DNA of 64,000 nt, taken from Frateuria_A sp049727805. GTDB taxonomy: Bacteria > Pseudomonadota > Gammaproteobacteria > Xanthomonadales > Rhodanobacteraceae. Position numbers and translations under genes: made by a program. Numbering within the stretch: position 1 is the stretch's first letter; every line of letters starts with the position of its first letter. Location: the NCBI RefSeq assembly GCF_049727805.1, contig NZ_JBCNYA010000002.1, positions 135,137-199,136 of the forward strand, in the 5' to 3' direction. The notes below the pieces were generated by a model. That model saw only the letters and a list, made by a program, of their open reading frames with translations, did not search any database and was not told the DNA's origin. Below are positions 15,151 to 24,477 of this stretch, piece by piece.

Positions 15151-17247
15151 ATGTCCGCCACCACAACCGCCAAGCTGACGCGCTGGCCCTGGCTGGGCGC
15201 GTTCCTTGCCGAGGAATCGCGCGCCTGGCTGTTCGTCGCCAAGTCGCTGCTGGCGATGTACGCGACAGCGTGGCTGGCGATGTGGCTTAAGCTCGAGCAG
15301 CCCTCGACCGCGATGATCACCGTGGCGGTGGTGATGCACCCGCACAGCGGCATGGTGCTGGCCAAGAGCTTCTACCGCGCCCTGGGCACGCTGGCCGGCA
15401 GCCTGTTCGGGCTGGCGCTGATCGCGCTGTTCCCGCAGCAGCGCGAGCTGTTCTTCCTCACCCTGTCGGCATGGCTGGCGCTGTGCGCGGGCGGCGCCAC
15501 GCTGTACCGCAATTTCATGGCCTACGGCTTCGTGCTGGCCGGCTATACGGCGGCCATCGTCGCGTTGCCGGCGATCGGCAATCCGCTGGAGGTCTTCGAT
15601 TCGGCGGTAATGCGCGTGAGCGAGGTGCTGCTGGGCATCCTGGTCGCCGCCGTATTCAGCGACCTGCTGCTGCCGCAGCGCCTGCGGGTGGTGCTGCGGC
15701 AGAGCGCGCGCACGCAGTTCGCGCGCTTCATCGACTTCGTGCGCGAGAGCACCGGCGGCGTGCTGCCGCGTGCGCGGATGGAGCAGGCGCACCTGGAATT
15801 CGTGCGCGCCGCCGTGCACCTGGAGGACCTGCGCGCCTCGGTGATCTTCGAGGATCCGGAAGTGCGCACGCGCAGCGCCCGCATGCGCCTGCTCAACCAG
15901 CGCCACATGGCCGCGGCGACCAGCTTCCAGTCGCTGCACCACCTGATCAACCGCCTGCAGCGCCGAGGCCGCGACGCGGTGGCGCAGGCGCTGATCGCGC
16001 TGTACCGGCCGATCGGCCAGGCGCTTGCCGTGCCGTCGGCGAAACAACACGATCCGGGCGTGCTGACCGGGCGCCTGCGCGCCTGCGTGGATACGCTGCC
16101 GGCGCACGCCGCGGCCTTGCGCGAACCGTTCGGCGAGCCCGCGGCCCGGCTGGAGTTCGATACCGGCGCTGCGCTGGTGTTGCGCTTCGCCGACGAGCTG
16201 GCCGACTTCACCGCGGCGGAAGCCTCGCTGCGCACCGGCAAGCTGCGCGGCAGCGTCGAGCGCGTGCACTTCCGGCGTGGCAACGACCTGGCCGGCGCCG
16301 CGGTGACGGTGCTGCGCACCTTCCTGACGATGATCGTGCTCGCCGCCTTCTGGCTGGCCAGCGGCTGGGCCTTCGGCGGCAGCGCGATGCTGCTGGCGAC
16401 GATCTTCGCCGGATTGCTGGCGGCCTCGCCCAATCCCGTGGCGGCGGCCACCCGCACTCTGTACGGCTACGCCGGCGGCATGGCCGCGGGTTTCGTGGCG
16501 GTGTTCTTCCTGCTGCCGGGGAGCGACGGTTTTGCCATGCTGGTCTGCGCCACCGCCGGGCTGCTGCTGATCGGGCCGTACCTCGCCACGCGCGATACGT
16601 TGCCGGGCGTCGGCGCCGGCTACACGCTGGGCTTCGTCTACATCCTCGCGCTGAAAAATCCGATGGTGTACGACCCGACCCACTTCCTCAACGACGTGAT
16701 CGCGCAACTTTTGGGGTTGGGCCTGTCCGGCGTCGCCTTCATGGTGCTGCCCGGCGTGACCGGCACGCAGTGGCAGCGACGGCGCCAACTGCGCCTGCTG
16801 CGCGGACAGGTCACGCTGGCGGCCACGGCGCCGCTGGAGGGACTGGCCTGGCGGTTCGAGAGCGTCAGCCGCGACCTGCTGCAGCAGGTGGTGGCGCACA
16901 CGCGCCCGGACAGCGACGAGTCGCGCCACCTGCTGGCCTGGTCGCTGGCGGTGCAGGAAAGCGGGCGCGCCGTGATCGAGCTGCGCCAGGACCTCAGCGT
17001 CGGCGATCTGCCCGCCGGCGCCCGCACCGCCGCGACGCGTGCGCTCGACGCCGTCGCCGCGCTCTATCGCGCCCCCGACGCCGCGCGCTGGCAGGCGGCC
17101 GATGCGGCCGTGCTCGATGCCATCCATGCCACGCCGCGCGGCGCTTCGGTGCGGCGCCACCTGTACCAGTTGCGCGGCGCGCTGCGCGACGAGGAGTCGC
17201 CACTGGCGGCATACATGCCTTCGCCGGAGGTCGCCCATGCCGCCTGA
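15151..17247 (+). CDS. FUSC-family inner-membrane efflux protein, AaeB-like (698 aa)
   Basis: Two blocks of about five to six transmembrane helices (about residues 25-170 and 370-520), each followed by a cytosolic region, as in AaeB/YccS. The first block contains AMITVAVVMHPHSGMVLAKSFYR, the conserved FUSC segment. The protein is expected to form a tripartite pump with the DUF1656 protein and the HlyD-type adaptor encoded downstream. ATG 15151 begins MSATTTAKLTRWPW. Its 3' end overlaps the DUF1656 gene by 11 bases. Confidence 0.9.
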   Translation: MSATTTAKLTRWPWLGAFLAEESRAWLFVAKSLLAMYATAWLAMWLKLEQPSTAMITVAVVMHPHSGMVLAKSFYRALGTLAGSLFGLALIALFPQQRELFFLTLSAWLALCAGGATLYRNFMAYGFVLAGYTAAIVALPAIGNPLEVFDSAVMRVSEVLLGILVAAVFSDLLLPQRLRVVLRQSARTQFARFIDFVRESTGGVLPRARMEQAHLEFVRAAVHLEDLRASVIFEDPEVRTRSARMRLLNQRHMAAATSFQSLHHLINRLQRRGRDAVAQALIALYRPIGQALAVPSAKQHDPGVLTGRLRACVDTLPAHAAALREPFGEPAARLEFDTGAALVLRFADELADFTAAEASLRTGKLRGSVERVHFRRGNDLAGAAVTVLRTFLTMIVLAAFWLASGWAFGGSAMLLATIFAGLLAASPNPVAAATRTLYGYAGGMAAGFVAVFFLLPGSDGFAMLVCATAGLLLIGPYLATRDTLPGVGAGYTLGFVYILALKNPMVYDPTHFLNDVIAQLLGLGLSGVAFMVLPGVTGTQWQRRRQLRLLRGQVTLAATAPLEGLAWRFESVSRDLLQQVVAHTRPDSDESRHLLAWSLAVQESGRAVIELRQDLSVGDLPAGARTAATRALDAVAALYRAPDAARWQAADAAVLDAIHATPRGASVRRHLYQLRGALRDEESPLAAYMPSPEVAHAA

Positions 17248-17437
17248 AATCGAGTTCTACGGCGTGCTGCTGCCCGGCCTGCTGCCGGTGTTCCTGCTCA
17301 GCCTCGCGGTGATGGTGGTGCTCGACCTGGCGCTCGGCCGCTCGGGCCTGTACCGGCGCCTGTGGCATCCGTCGCTGTTCCGTTTCGCCCTGTTCGTCTG
17401 TCTGTTCGGCGCCGCCGGACTGTTGCTGATCCGCTGA
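17237..17437 (+). CDS. DUF1656 small membrane protein, AaeX-like (66 aa)
   Basis: Two predicted transmembrane helices (about residues 8-30 and 45-64) with the conserved N-terminus PPEIEFYGVLLPGLL. This family is nearly always found between a FUSC protein and an HlyD-type adaptor, as here. It overlaps the preceding gene by 11 bases and precedes the adaptor by 8. Its function within the efflux complex is not established. Confidence 0.88.
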   Translation: MPPEIEFYGVLLPGLLPVFLLSLAVMVVLDLALGRSGLYRRLWHPSLFRFALFVCLFGAAGLLLIR

Positions 17438-17445
17438 TCTTTCCC

Positions 17446-18447
17446 ATGAAAACCGTTTCCCTGCTCCGATTCCTGGTCACCGCCGCCGTGGTGGTGCTCG
17501 CCGTGCTGCTCGGCCACGCGCTGTGGAAGCACTACCTGTACGCGCCGTGGACGCGCGACGGCCGCGTGCGCGCCGACGTGGTGCGGGTGGCGCCGGACGT
17601 GTCCGGGCTGGTCGACCGCGTGGCGGTGGTGGACAACCAGTTCGTGCACAAGGGCGATCCGCTGTTCACCATCGACCAGGCGCGCTTCCGCAATGCCGTG
17701 GCCCAGGCGCAGGCCAACCTCGCCGCCGCCGAGGCCGGCGCGCGCGCAGCCGGCGCCAACATCAGCGCGGCGCTGGCCAGCGCCAAGGCCAGGCAGGCGC
17801 AGTACCGCATGTACGCCGAGCAGGCGCAGCGCCGCGAGCAGGTGGGCGACGTGATCTCGCGCGAGGCGCGCAGCGACGCGCAGGCCACCGCCACGGCGGC
17901 ACGCGCCAGCTGGCAGCAGGCGCAGGCCGGCGGCAACCAGGCCAGCGCCGCGCGCGAGCAGGCCGCAGCGGCGGTCGAGCAGGCGCAGGTCGCGCTCGAT
18001 CGCGCCCGGCTGGACCTCGATCGCACCGAAGTGCGCGCGCCGGTCGACGGCTACGTCACCAACCTGGCCGTGCGCGTGGGCGACTACGCCGCCACCGGCA
18101 CGCCGCGGCTGGCGCTGATCGACGCGCACAGCTACTACCTGTACGGCTATTTCGAGGAAACCAAGCTGCCGCAACTGCGCGTGGGCGATCCGGTCGACGT
18201 GCGGCTGATGGCCGGCGGCGTGCACCTGAAGGGCACCATCACCGGCATCGCGCATGGCATCACCGACCGCGACAATCCGGCCGGCAACGACCTGCTGGCG
18301 GACGTCAATCCGACCTTCAACTGGGTGCGGCTGGCGCAGCGCGTGCCGGTGCGCATCGCCATCGATACTTCGCAGTTGCCGCCCGGGACGGTGCTGGCGG
18401 CGGGGATGACCGCGACGATCGAGGTGCATCCGCGCGAGATTCGCTAG
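17446..18447 (+). CDS. HlyD/EmrA-family periplasmic adaptor, AaeA-like (333 aa)
   Basis: Single N-terminal membrane anchor (about residues 6-27), then the biotinyl-lipoyl half-motif APDVSGLVDRVAVVDNQFVHKGDPLF, a long Ala/Gln-rich coiled-coil hairpin (about 80-190), the second half-motif VRAPVDGYVTNLAVRVGDYA and a beta-barrel domain. It would link the FUSC protein to an outer-membrane channel, which is not encoded here. Last gene of the operon; family A palindromes follow. Confidence 0.92.
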   Translation: MKTVSLLRFLVTAAVVVLAVLLGHALWKHYLYAPWTRDGRVRADVVRVAPDVSGLVDRVAVVDNQFVHKGDPLFTIDQARFRNAVAQAQANLAAAEAGARAAGANISAALASAKARQAQYRMYAEQAQRREQVGDVISREARSDAQATATAARASWQQAQAGGNQASAAREQAAAAVEQAQVALDRARLDLDRTEVRAPVDGYVTNLAVRVGDYAATGTPRLALIDAHSYYLYGYFEETKLPQLRVGDPVDVRLMAGGVHLKGTITGIAHGITDRDNPAGNDLLADVNPTFNWVRLAQRVPVRIAIDTSQLPPGTVLAAGMTATIEVHPREIR

Positions 18448-18451
18448 GGAG

Positions 18452-18594
18452 TTCCGGGCGAGCCCCGGCCCCTCACCCCGACCCTCACCCCGACGGGGAG
18501 AGGGAGTCATCCCCGGCACCTTGAAGCTTCAGCGCACGAGCAGCCTCGCGCCCTCTCTCCTCCGGGGAGAGGGCTGGGGTGAGGGGCCAAGGCT
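18452..18594. repeat. REP-like palindromes, family A, in an inverted pair
   Basis: 18452-18508 reads TTCCGGGCGAGCCCCGG, then CCCTCACCCC twice and GGGGAGAGGGAG; 18549-18594 reads GCCCTCTCTCC TC CGGGGAGAGGGCTGGGGTGAGGGGCC in the opposite sense. Together they lie between the convergent ends of the adaptor gene and the acetyltransferase gene and may act as a two-way terminator. Confidence 0.65.
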
Positions 18595-18634
18595 GGCGAA
18601 GAACTCCCGACGAAGCGGAAACCCGCTGCGATGC

Positions 18635-19231
18635 TCAGCGAGAAGCGGCCAGCCGAGTCAGCCGCAACTCCAGCCACCGCTTCACGTCCGCCCACTCGCG
18701 ATCGAGGATCGAGTAACACACCGTATCGCGCAGGCTGCCATCCGGTCGCCGCCGGTGCGCGCGAAGCACGCCCTCGCGCTGTGCGCCGAGCCGCTCGATC
18801 GCCCGCTGCGAATCGAGGTTGCGCCCGTCGGTGTGGAATTCCACCGCCACGCTGCCCATCCGCTCGAACGCATGCTCCAGCAGCAGCCGCTTGCAGGCCG
18901 TGTTGAGGTGGCTCTTCTGCCAGCGCCTGGCGTACCAGGTGTAGCCGATCGCCGCGCGCGGCGGGTCGTCCACGATGTCGTAGAACCGCGTGCTGCCGAC
19001 AAGCTCGCCGGTGCTGCGCTCGCGGATCGCGAACGGCAGCATTCTGCCGTCGCGCTGCCCGGCCAGCGCCTTTTCCACATAGGCGGTCATCTCCCCCGGC
19101 GCCGGTACCGAGGTGAACCACAGCCGCCACAGCTCGCCGTCGGCCGCCGCCGCGTCCAGCGAGGGGATGTGTTCGGCGCACAGCGGTTCGAGGACGACGT
19201 GCGCGTCCGAAAGCGTGGCAGGTGTCGGCAT
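18635..19231 (-). CDS. GNAT-family N-acetyltransferase, RimJ/RimL-like (198 aa)
   Basis: Acetyl-CoA-dependent acetyltransferase of the RimJ/RimL-like group. The order of motifs fits: LVGSTRFYDI, then AAIGYTWYARRWQKSHLNT, and the cofactor-contact region VEFHTDGRNLDSQRAIERLGA. ATG 19231 begins MPTPATLSDAHVVLEPL. It ends convergent with the adaptor gene and starts five bases from the YdcH-like gene, so the two are likely co-transcribed. Substrate unknown. Confidence 0.87.
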   Translation of the reverse strand: MPTPATLSDAHVVLEPLCAEHIPSLDAAAADGELWRLWFTSVPAPGEMTAYVEKALAGQRDGRMLPFAIRERSTGELVGSTRFYDIVDDPPRAAIGYTWYARRWQKSHLNTACKRLLLEHAFERMGSVAVEFHTDGRNLDSQRAIERLGAQREGVLRAHRRRPDGSLRDTVCYSILDREWADVKRWLELRLTRLAASR

Positions 19232-19236
19232 CGGGA

Positions 19237-19443
19237 TCAGGCGTCCAGGTCGGGAATCAGCTTGCTCTCCAGACGCGTGATGGCGTCCTTGAGCAGCAGC
19301 TTGCGCTTCTTCAGCCGGGTCAATTGCAGCTCGTCGCGCGCCGGGTGCGCGGCCATGTGGCTGATCGCCGCGTCGAGGTCGCGGTGTTCCTGGCGCAACT
19401 CGGCCAGGCGGCGGGCGATCTGGATGGGATCCTGGACCTGCAT
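19237..19443 (-). CDS. YdcH/DUF465-family protein (68 aa)
   Basis: Short, charged, helical protein. The segment RLAELRQEHRDLDAAI and the C-terminal LKKRKLLLKDAITRLES match the DUF465 family, predicted to form a helical hairpin. The family is common in proteobacteria but has no assigned function. It is divergent from ttcA across 79 bases. Confidence 0.85.
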   Translation of the reverse strand: MQVQDPIQIARRLAELRQEHRDLDAAISHMAAHPARDELQLTRLKKRKLLLKDAITRLESKLIPDLDA

Positions 19444-19522
19444 GACGGGCGGCGGGCGTGCGGAACAGAACGCCAGTGTACCGCCGCGGGCCGGGTCCGG
19501 TGGCGCGGTACAATGACACGCT

Positions 19523-20413
19523 ATGTCCACCCCCGTTCTTCCCGATGCCCGCGGCGAGCGCAAGCGGGCCCATGAGGCCGCGCGGCTGGCCAAGCGGCTG
19601 CGCCACCAGGTCGGCCAGGCGATCGTCGATTTCCAGATGATCGAGGAGGGCGATCGCGTGATGGTCTGCCTGTCCGGCGGCAAAGATTCCTACACCCTGC
19701 TGGACCTGCTGCTTTCGCTGCAGGCGAAGGCGCCGGTGCGCTTCGAACTGGTCGCGGTGAACCTGGACCAGAAGCAGCCGGGCTTTCCGGCGCATGTGCT
19801 GCCGGACTACCTCGCCGCGCGCGGCGTGCCGTACCACATCATCGAGCAGAACACCTACAGCACGGTCACCCGCGTGATTCCCGAGGGCAAGACCATGTGC
19901 AGCCTGTGCTCACGGCTGCGCCGCGGCGCGCTGTACCGCTGGGCGGCGGAGAACGGCATCACGCGCATCGCGCTGGGCCACCATCGCGACGACATCCTGG
20001 CGACGTTCTTCCTCAACCTGTTCCATGGCGCCAGCCTCAAGGCGATGCCGCCGAAGCTGCGCTCGGACGACGGCCGCCACGTGGTGATCCGTCCGCTGGC
20101 CTACTGCCGCGAGAGCGACATCGGCGAGTACGCGCAGGCGCGCGCGTTCCCGATCATCCCGTGCAACCTGTGCGGCTCGCAGGAAAACCTGCAGCGCAAG
20201 GCGATCGGCCGTATGCTCGCCGACTGGGATGCGCAGCATCCGGGCCGCTGCGAGAGCATCTTCCGCGCACTGGGCAACGTGGCGCCGTCGCAGCTGGCAG
20301 ACCGCAACCTGTTCGACTTCGCCGCGCTGGGCGCGCGCGAGGGCGCCGCGCGTGCCGACGCGCACGGCTGGCTGGCCGGCGACCCGGTCGCAGCCGGCGA
20401 CGACGGCATTTAG
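19523..20413 (+). CDS. ttcA: tRNA 2-thiocytidine(32) synthetase TtcA (296 aa)
   Basis: ATP-dependent enzyme that thiolates C32 of certain tRNAs using a [4Fe-4S] cluster. The PP-loop SGGKDS is at residues 51-56; the cluster-type cysteine pairs CSLC and CNLC are visible in MCSLCSRL and IPCNLCGSQ. The N-terminus (KRLRHQVGQAIVDFQMIEEGD) and length match TtcA. It is followed by the aromatic aminotransferase 37 bases downstream. Confidence 0.95.
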   Translation: MSTPVLPDARGERKRAHEAARLAKRLRHQVGQAIVDFQMIEEGDRVMVCLSGGKDSYTLLDLLLSLQAKAPVRFELVAVNLDQKQPGFPAHVLPDYLAARGVPYHIIEQNTYSTVTRVIPEGKTMCSLCSRLRRGALYRWAAENGITRIALGHHRDDILATFFLNLFHGASLKAMPPKLRSDDGRHVVIRPLAYCRESDIGEYAQARAFPIIPCNLCGSQENLQRKAIGRMLADWDAQHPGRCESIFRALGNVAPSQLADRNLFDFAALGAREGAARADAHGWLAGDPVAAGDDGI

Positions 20414-20450
20414 ACGTCTATACTTCCACTTTTCAATGCGAGTCCACCAC

Positions 20451-21650
20451 GTGTCCCACTTTGCTTCCGTCGAAATGGCCCCGGGCGATCCGATCCTCGG
20501 CCTCACCGAGGCCTATCTGGCCGACCCGCGCCCGAACAAGGTCAACCTGGGCGTGGGGATCTACGTGGATGAGCAGGGCCGCATCCCTCTGCTGCGCGCG
20601 GTGCGCGAGGTCGAGCAGGCGCTGGCGGCGCAGGCCAAGCCGCGCGGCTACCTGCCGATCGACGGCCTGCCGGCCTACGATGCGCTGACTCAGCAACTGC
20701 TGTTCGGCGCCGACTCGCCGCTGCTGGCCGCCGGCCGCGTGGCCACTGCACAGACCATCGGCGGCAGCGGGGCGCTGCGCGTGGGTGCCGACCTGCTCAA
20801 GAAGGTGCTGCCGAAGGCGCGCATCGCGATCAGCAGCCCGAGCTGGGAAAACCACCGCGTGGTGTTCTCCAACGCCGGCTTCGAGATCGTCGACTACCGC
20901 TACTACGACCCGTCCACGCATGGCCTGGATTTCGCCGGCATGCTGGAAGACCTGGGCCGGCTCGAGCCCGGCACCGTGGTGCTGCTGCACGCCTGCTGCC
21001 ACAACCCCACCGGCGTCGACCTGGACGCGCAGCAGTGGCAGCAGGTGGTCGAGCTGGTCAAGGCGCGCAACCTGCTGCCGTTCGTCGACATCGCCTACCA
21101 GGGCTTCGACCAGGGCATCGACGCCGACGCCACGGCGATCCGCCTGTTCGGCGCGTCGGGCATCGACGCGTTCGTGGTGGCGAGCTCCTATTCGAAGTCG
21201 TTCTCGCTGTACGGCGAGCGCGTGGGAGCGCTGTCGATGGTCGGCGCCGACCGCGACGAGGCCGCCCGCCTGCGCGCCAAGATCAAGCAGACCATCCGCG
21301 CCAACTATTCCAGCCCCGCCACCCACGGCGGCGCGCTGGTCGCCGGCGTGCTCGGCAGCGCGGAGCTGCGGGCTATGTGGGAAGCGGAGCTGGGCGAGAT
21401 GCGCGGGCGCATCCACGCGATGCGCGCGGGCATGGTCGAGAAGCTCGCCGCGCACGGCGCGCCGCAGTTCGGCTTCATCCAGCAGCAGGCCGGCATGTTT
21501 TCCTACTCGGGCCTGACCCGCGCGCAGGTGGATCGGCTGCGCGAGGAATACGGCATCTACGCGCTGGGCACCGGGCGCATCTGCGTGGCGGCGCTCAACC
21601 GCGGCAACCTCGACGTCGTGGCGGAGGCCGTGGCGGCGGTGAGCCGCTGA
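20451..21650 (+). CDS. tyrB: Aromatic/aspartate aminotransferase, TyrB-type (399 aa)
   Basis: PLP-dependent class I aminotransferase transferring amino groups between aromatic or acidic amino acids and 2-oxoglutarate. The PLP lysine is in SYSKSFSLYGERVGAL, preceded by HACCHNPTG and VDIAYQGF, all conserved in the AspC/TyrB subfamily. The GTG at 20451 is chosen because the family N-terminus aligns with SHFASVEMAPGDPILGL; an in-frame ATG at 20436 would add five residues. No clear ribosome site decides between them. Confidence 0.92.
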   Translation: MSHFASVEMAPGDPILGLTEAYLADPRPNKVNLGVGIYVDEQGRIPLLRAVREVEQALAAQAKPRGYLPIDGLPAYDALTQQLLFGADSPLLAAGRVATAQTIGGSGALRVGADLLKKVLPKARIAISSPSWENHRVVFSNAGFEIVDYRYYDPSTHGLDFAGMLEDLGRLEPGTVVLLHACCHNPTGVDLDAQQWQQVVELVKARNLLPFVDIAYQGFDQGIDADATAIRLFGASGIDAFVVASSYSKSFSLYGERVGALSMVGADRDEAARLRAKIKQTIRANYSSPATHGGALVAGVLGSAELRAMWEAELGEMRGRIHAMRAGMVEKLAAHGAPQFGFIQQQAGMFSYSGLTRAQVDRLREEYGIYALGTGRICVAALNRGNLDVVAEAVAAVSR

Positions 21651-21799
21651 TTCGCTTTCCCGAAGGCCGGTTCGACTTCGCTGCGCTTCGCTCGAGGCGG
21701 ACGGCTATCGGCTAATCTCAACCGTTCGCCCGGAGCGCAAGGGCCCACGTCGAAGGGCTGCCTCGGCCCCAGGGCGAACGTTTCCCAACCGGATTTCGC

Positions 21800-22717
21800 A
21801 TGTTCTTCCGCAATCTCACGCTGTTCCGTTTCTCCCCCGCCGTCGCCGAAGACCTTTCCCGCCTCGAGGAGGCCCTCGGCGAGCATCGCCTGCGCCCTTG
21901 CGGGCCGCTGGAGCTCTTCACCAAGGGCTTCGTGCCGCCAATCGGGCGCGGCGAGGAAGCCGCGCTCACGCATGCGGTCAAGCACTGCACCTGGGTCTCC
22001 GTCGGCGGCGAGGACAAGCTGCTTCCGGCGGCCGTGGTCAACGACGAGCTGCACCGCCGCGTGCAGAAGATCGCCGAGGAGGAAGGCCGCAAGGTCGGCG
22101 GGCGCGAACGCAAGCGCATGAAGGAGGACCTGCTCAACGAGCTGCTGCCGCGCGCCTTCGTGCGCAGCTCGCGCATGTCCGCCTACGTGGACCGCCAGCA
22201 CGGCTGGCTGGTGCTGGATACGTCCAGCCGCAAGTCGGCCGAAAACGCGTTGACCCAGATGCGCGAGGCGCTGGGCAGCTTTCCCGCGGTACCGCTGGCG
22301 CCGGAGGAAGGCCCGCGCGTGCTGATGACCGACTGGCTGGCCAACGGCACGCTGCCGGCCGGCCTGGCGTTCGGCGACGAGGTGGAGCTGCGCGATCCGG
22401 GCAGCAACACCGGCGCCATCGCGCGCTGCCGCCGGCAGGACCTGGAGAGCGAGGAGATCAAGGAACACCTGCGCAACGGCAAGCAGGTGTTCCAGCTCGG
22501 CCTGGTGTTCGACGACCGCATCAGCTTCGTGCTGGGCGAGGACCTGGTGCTGCGCAAGCTCAAGCTGCTGGACGTGGTGACCGACGAACTGGCCGACAGC
22601 GCTCCCGATGCCGCCGCCGAGCTGGACGCCCGCTTCGCGTTGTTCACGCTGGAGCTGGAGCGCCTGCTGGGCAAGCTGGAGGAGTGGTTCGGGCTGCCGC
22701 GGCCCAAGGACGCCTGA
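21800..22717 (+). CDS. rdgC: Recombination-associated protein RdgC (305 aa)
   Basis: Ring-shaped DNA-binding protein that limits RecA filament use at replication forks. N-terminal MFFRNLTLFRF, the LHRRVQKIAEEEGRKVGGRERKRMKEDLLNELLPRAF-type core and the C-terminal charged tail match the family at nearly the E. coli length. Its upstream 150 bases contain a GC-rich dyad, CGTTCGCCC (near 21723) paired with GGGCGAACG (near 21772). A family A repeat pair follows. Confidence 0.95.
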   Translation: MFFRNLTLFRFSPAVAEDLSRLEEALGEHRLRPCGPLELFTKGFVPPIGRGEEAALTHAVKHCTWVSVGGEDKLLPAAVVNDELHRRVQKIAEEEGRKVGGRERKRMKEDLLNELLPRAFVRSSRMSAYVDRQHGWLVLDTSSRKSAENALTQMREALGSFPAVPLAPEEGPRVLMTDWLANGTLPAGLAFGDEVELRDPGSNTGAIARCRRQDLESEEIKEHLRNGKQVFQLGLVFDDRISFVLGEDLVLRKLKLLDVVTDELADSAPDAAAELDARFALFTLELERLLGKLEEWFGLPRPKDA

Positions 22718-22724
22718 CCGCTTC

Positions 22725-22873
22725 TGCGCCCTCTCCCCTCCGGGGCGAGGGCTGGGTGAGGGGGGTGCCCTTGCGGGGTACCCACTATCAAGACGTGGCT
22801 CTGTTTGGGCCTTCCCGCGAGCCCCGGCCCCTCATCCGCCCCTGCGGGGCACCTTCTCCCCGCAGGGGAGAAG
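22725..22873. repeat. REP-like palindromes, family A, two copies
   Basis: 22725-22764 reads GCCCTCTCCCCTCCGGGGCGAGGGCTGGGTGAGGGG; 22817-22873 reads GCGAGCCCCGGCCCCTCATCC and then CACCTTCTCCCC GCA GGGGAGAAGG in reverse sense. They fill most of the 275 bases between rdgC and the YgjP-like gene. Confidence 0.6.
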
Positions 22874-22992
22874 GACGAAGGTGGGGCGTCAACGCCAGGT
22901 GAACAGGCCCCGAAGCCCGCGGCCGTCCGCCATCCAACCCTTTCCTCACACCCCCCGTTGCAAGGTTATGCTCTACCGACGGGCCCGGGATC

Positions 22993-23763
22993 ATGGCAGC
23001 ACAACTTCAAGGCGATTGGCTGGAACTGGCAACGGCGAGCGGCAGCACCATCCGCGTGCTGAAGGCCGCGCATCCGCGCGCGCGGCGCCTGCGCCTGACG
23101 GTCACGCCGAAGGGTGCGCGGGTGTCCTATCCCAACGGCACGCACCCGTCACAGGTCAGCGCCTTCCTGCGCAGCCACGCGGAATGGCTGGAGAGGAAGC
23201 TCGATGAGCTCAACCTCATCGTCAAGCCGCTGCCGCCGCTGCGCGTGGGCCACGCCACCGAATTCCCGCTGCGCGGCGAGACCACGCTGCTGGACTGGGC
23301 CGAGGGCCCGTATCCGCGGGTGGAGTCCTTCGACGGCGGCCTGGTCCTGGTGATTCCCCGGCCGCACACCCGCGCCCTGCCGGTGGCGCGCGGCCTGCTC
23401 GCCTCGCATTTCGAGGCGCAGATGCGCCGCGACGTCTCGCGCTGGATGGCGGCTTACGTGCCGCAACTGGGCCTGGCGCCCACCTCGCTGCGCATCCGCC
23501 CGATGAAGAGCCTGTGGGGCAGCCTGGACACGCGCGACCGGATCAACCTCGACCTGGCGCTGGCGCTGGCCCCGCCGGCGGCGCTGCGCTACGTGCTGGC
23601 GCACGAGCTGTGCCACCTGAAGGTGCGCAGCCATGCGCCGCGCTTCTGGGCGCTGGTGGCCACGCTGTTCCCCAACTGGCGCGAACAGCGTGACTGGCTG
23701 CGCGTCAACGGCGCCACGCTGAAGGCGGAGCTGGACCGGCTGGTGGCCGACGTGGCGGACTGA
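22993..23763 (+). CDS. YgjP-like (DUF45/M48-related) zinc metallopeptidase (256 aa)
   Basis: The metallopeptidase motif HELCH is at residues 204-208 with a further conserved His at 214 (RSHAPRFW), matching the WLM/SprT-like YgjP group. The central MKSLWGSLDTRDRINLDLALA segment is characteristic. The protein is cytosolic with no signal peptide. In other genomes it is linked to DNA-protein or nucleotide-related functions, but its substrate is not established. Confidence 0.85.
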   Translation: MAAQLQGDWLELATASGSTIRVLKAAHPRARRLRLTVTPKGARVSYPNGTHPSQVSAFLRSHAEWLERKLDELNLIVKPLPPLRVGHATEFPLRGETTLLDWAEGPYPRVESFDGGLVLVIPRPHTRALPVARGLLASHFEAQMRRDVSRWMAAYVPQLGLAPTSLRIRPMKSLWGSLDTRDRINLDLALALAPPAALRYVLAHELCHLKVRSHAPRFWALVATLFPNWREQRDWLRVNGATLKAELDRLVADVAD

Positions 23764-23888
23764 CCGTTGCACTGTTGCCGCCGGCACCGACTGCGCTGCG
23801 TTCCGGTTAAGTTCGCCCCATGCACCATGCTGTTCTGCCGTCCACTGGCGGCAGTCCGTCCTTCCATTGCCGCCCAGGTTCGCCCATC

Positions 23889-24323
23889 GTGTTCGACAAG
23901 GTGCTGGTCGTCTGCATCGGCAACATCTGCCGCAGTCCCACCGCGGAATACCTGCTGCGCCATCGGCTGGGCGCACGCGCGACCACGATCGAATCCGCGG
24001 GCCTGGCGGCGCTTGCCGGCAACCCGGTCGATCCGTTCGCCGGCGAGCTGCTTGCCGAACACGGGATAGACGCCTCCGCCCACCGCGCGCGCCAGCTGGA
24101 CGAGGAGGCCGTCGCCGGCGCCAACCTGATCCTGGTGATGCAGCGCTCCCACGTCGCCAGCCTGGCCAAGCGCTGGCCGCATGCGGTGGGGCGTACCTTC
24201 CTGCTCGGCAAATGGCAGGGCGAGCGCGAGATTCCCGACCCCTACCGCCAGCCGCGTGCCGCCTTCGAGCAGGCCTACCGGCTGATCGACGAAGGCGTCG
24301 ATGGCTGGCTGAAGCACCTCTGA
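23889..24323 (+). CDS. Low-molecular-weight protein tyrosine phosphatase (144 aa)
   Basis: Active-site loop CIGNICRS with nucleophile Cys9 and Arg15, and general acid Asp117 in the IPDPY motif. GTG 23889 (FDKVLVVCIGN) gives the family length; an in-frame ATG upstream at 23820 would add 23 residues unlike any family N-terminus. The neighbours downstream make GDP-sugars, so a Wzb-like role in exopolysaccharide control is plausible, but no tyrosine kinase is present here. Confidence 0.9.
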   Translation: MFDKVLVVCIGNICRSPTAEYLLRHRLGARATTIESAGLAALAGNPVDPFAGELLAEHGIDASAHRARQLDEEAVAGANLILVMQRSHVASLAKRWPHAVGRTFLLGKWQGEREIPDPYRQPRAAFEQAYRLIDEGVDGWLKHL

Positions 24324-24477
24324 CGGCCCGCCGCTTGCTATCGTTGCGCGCGGGAACGGCAGGCCGGTCGGAACGGGGCGACCGCGCCGCGTCGAAAGGG
24401 GTACACGGCAGGAAGGCATCGCTGTCCGGGCGCAAGCGCCCTGGGCAGGCATGCGGGCGTCAACTTGGGGGTGAGTC

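Noticed and set aside
14827..17238. Very long open frame antisense to the FUSC gene (about 800 codons)
   Set aside because: It is the shadow of GC-rich coding sequence: the product is Arg/Gln/His-rich low-complexity sequence with no family motif, while the plus strand encodes a clear membrane protein.
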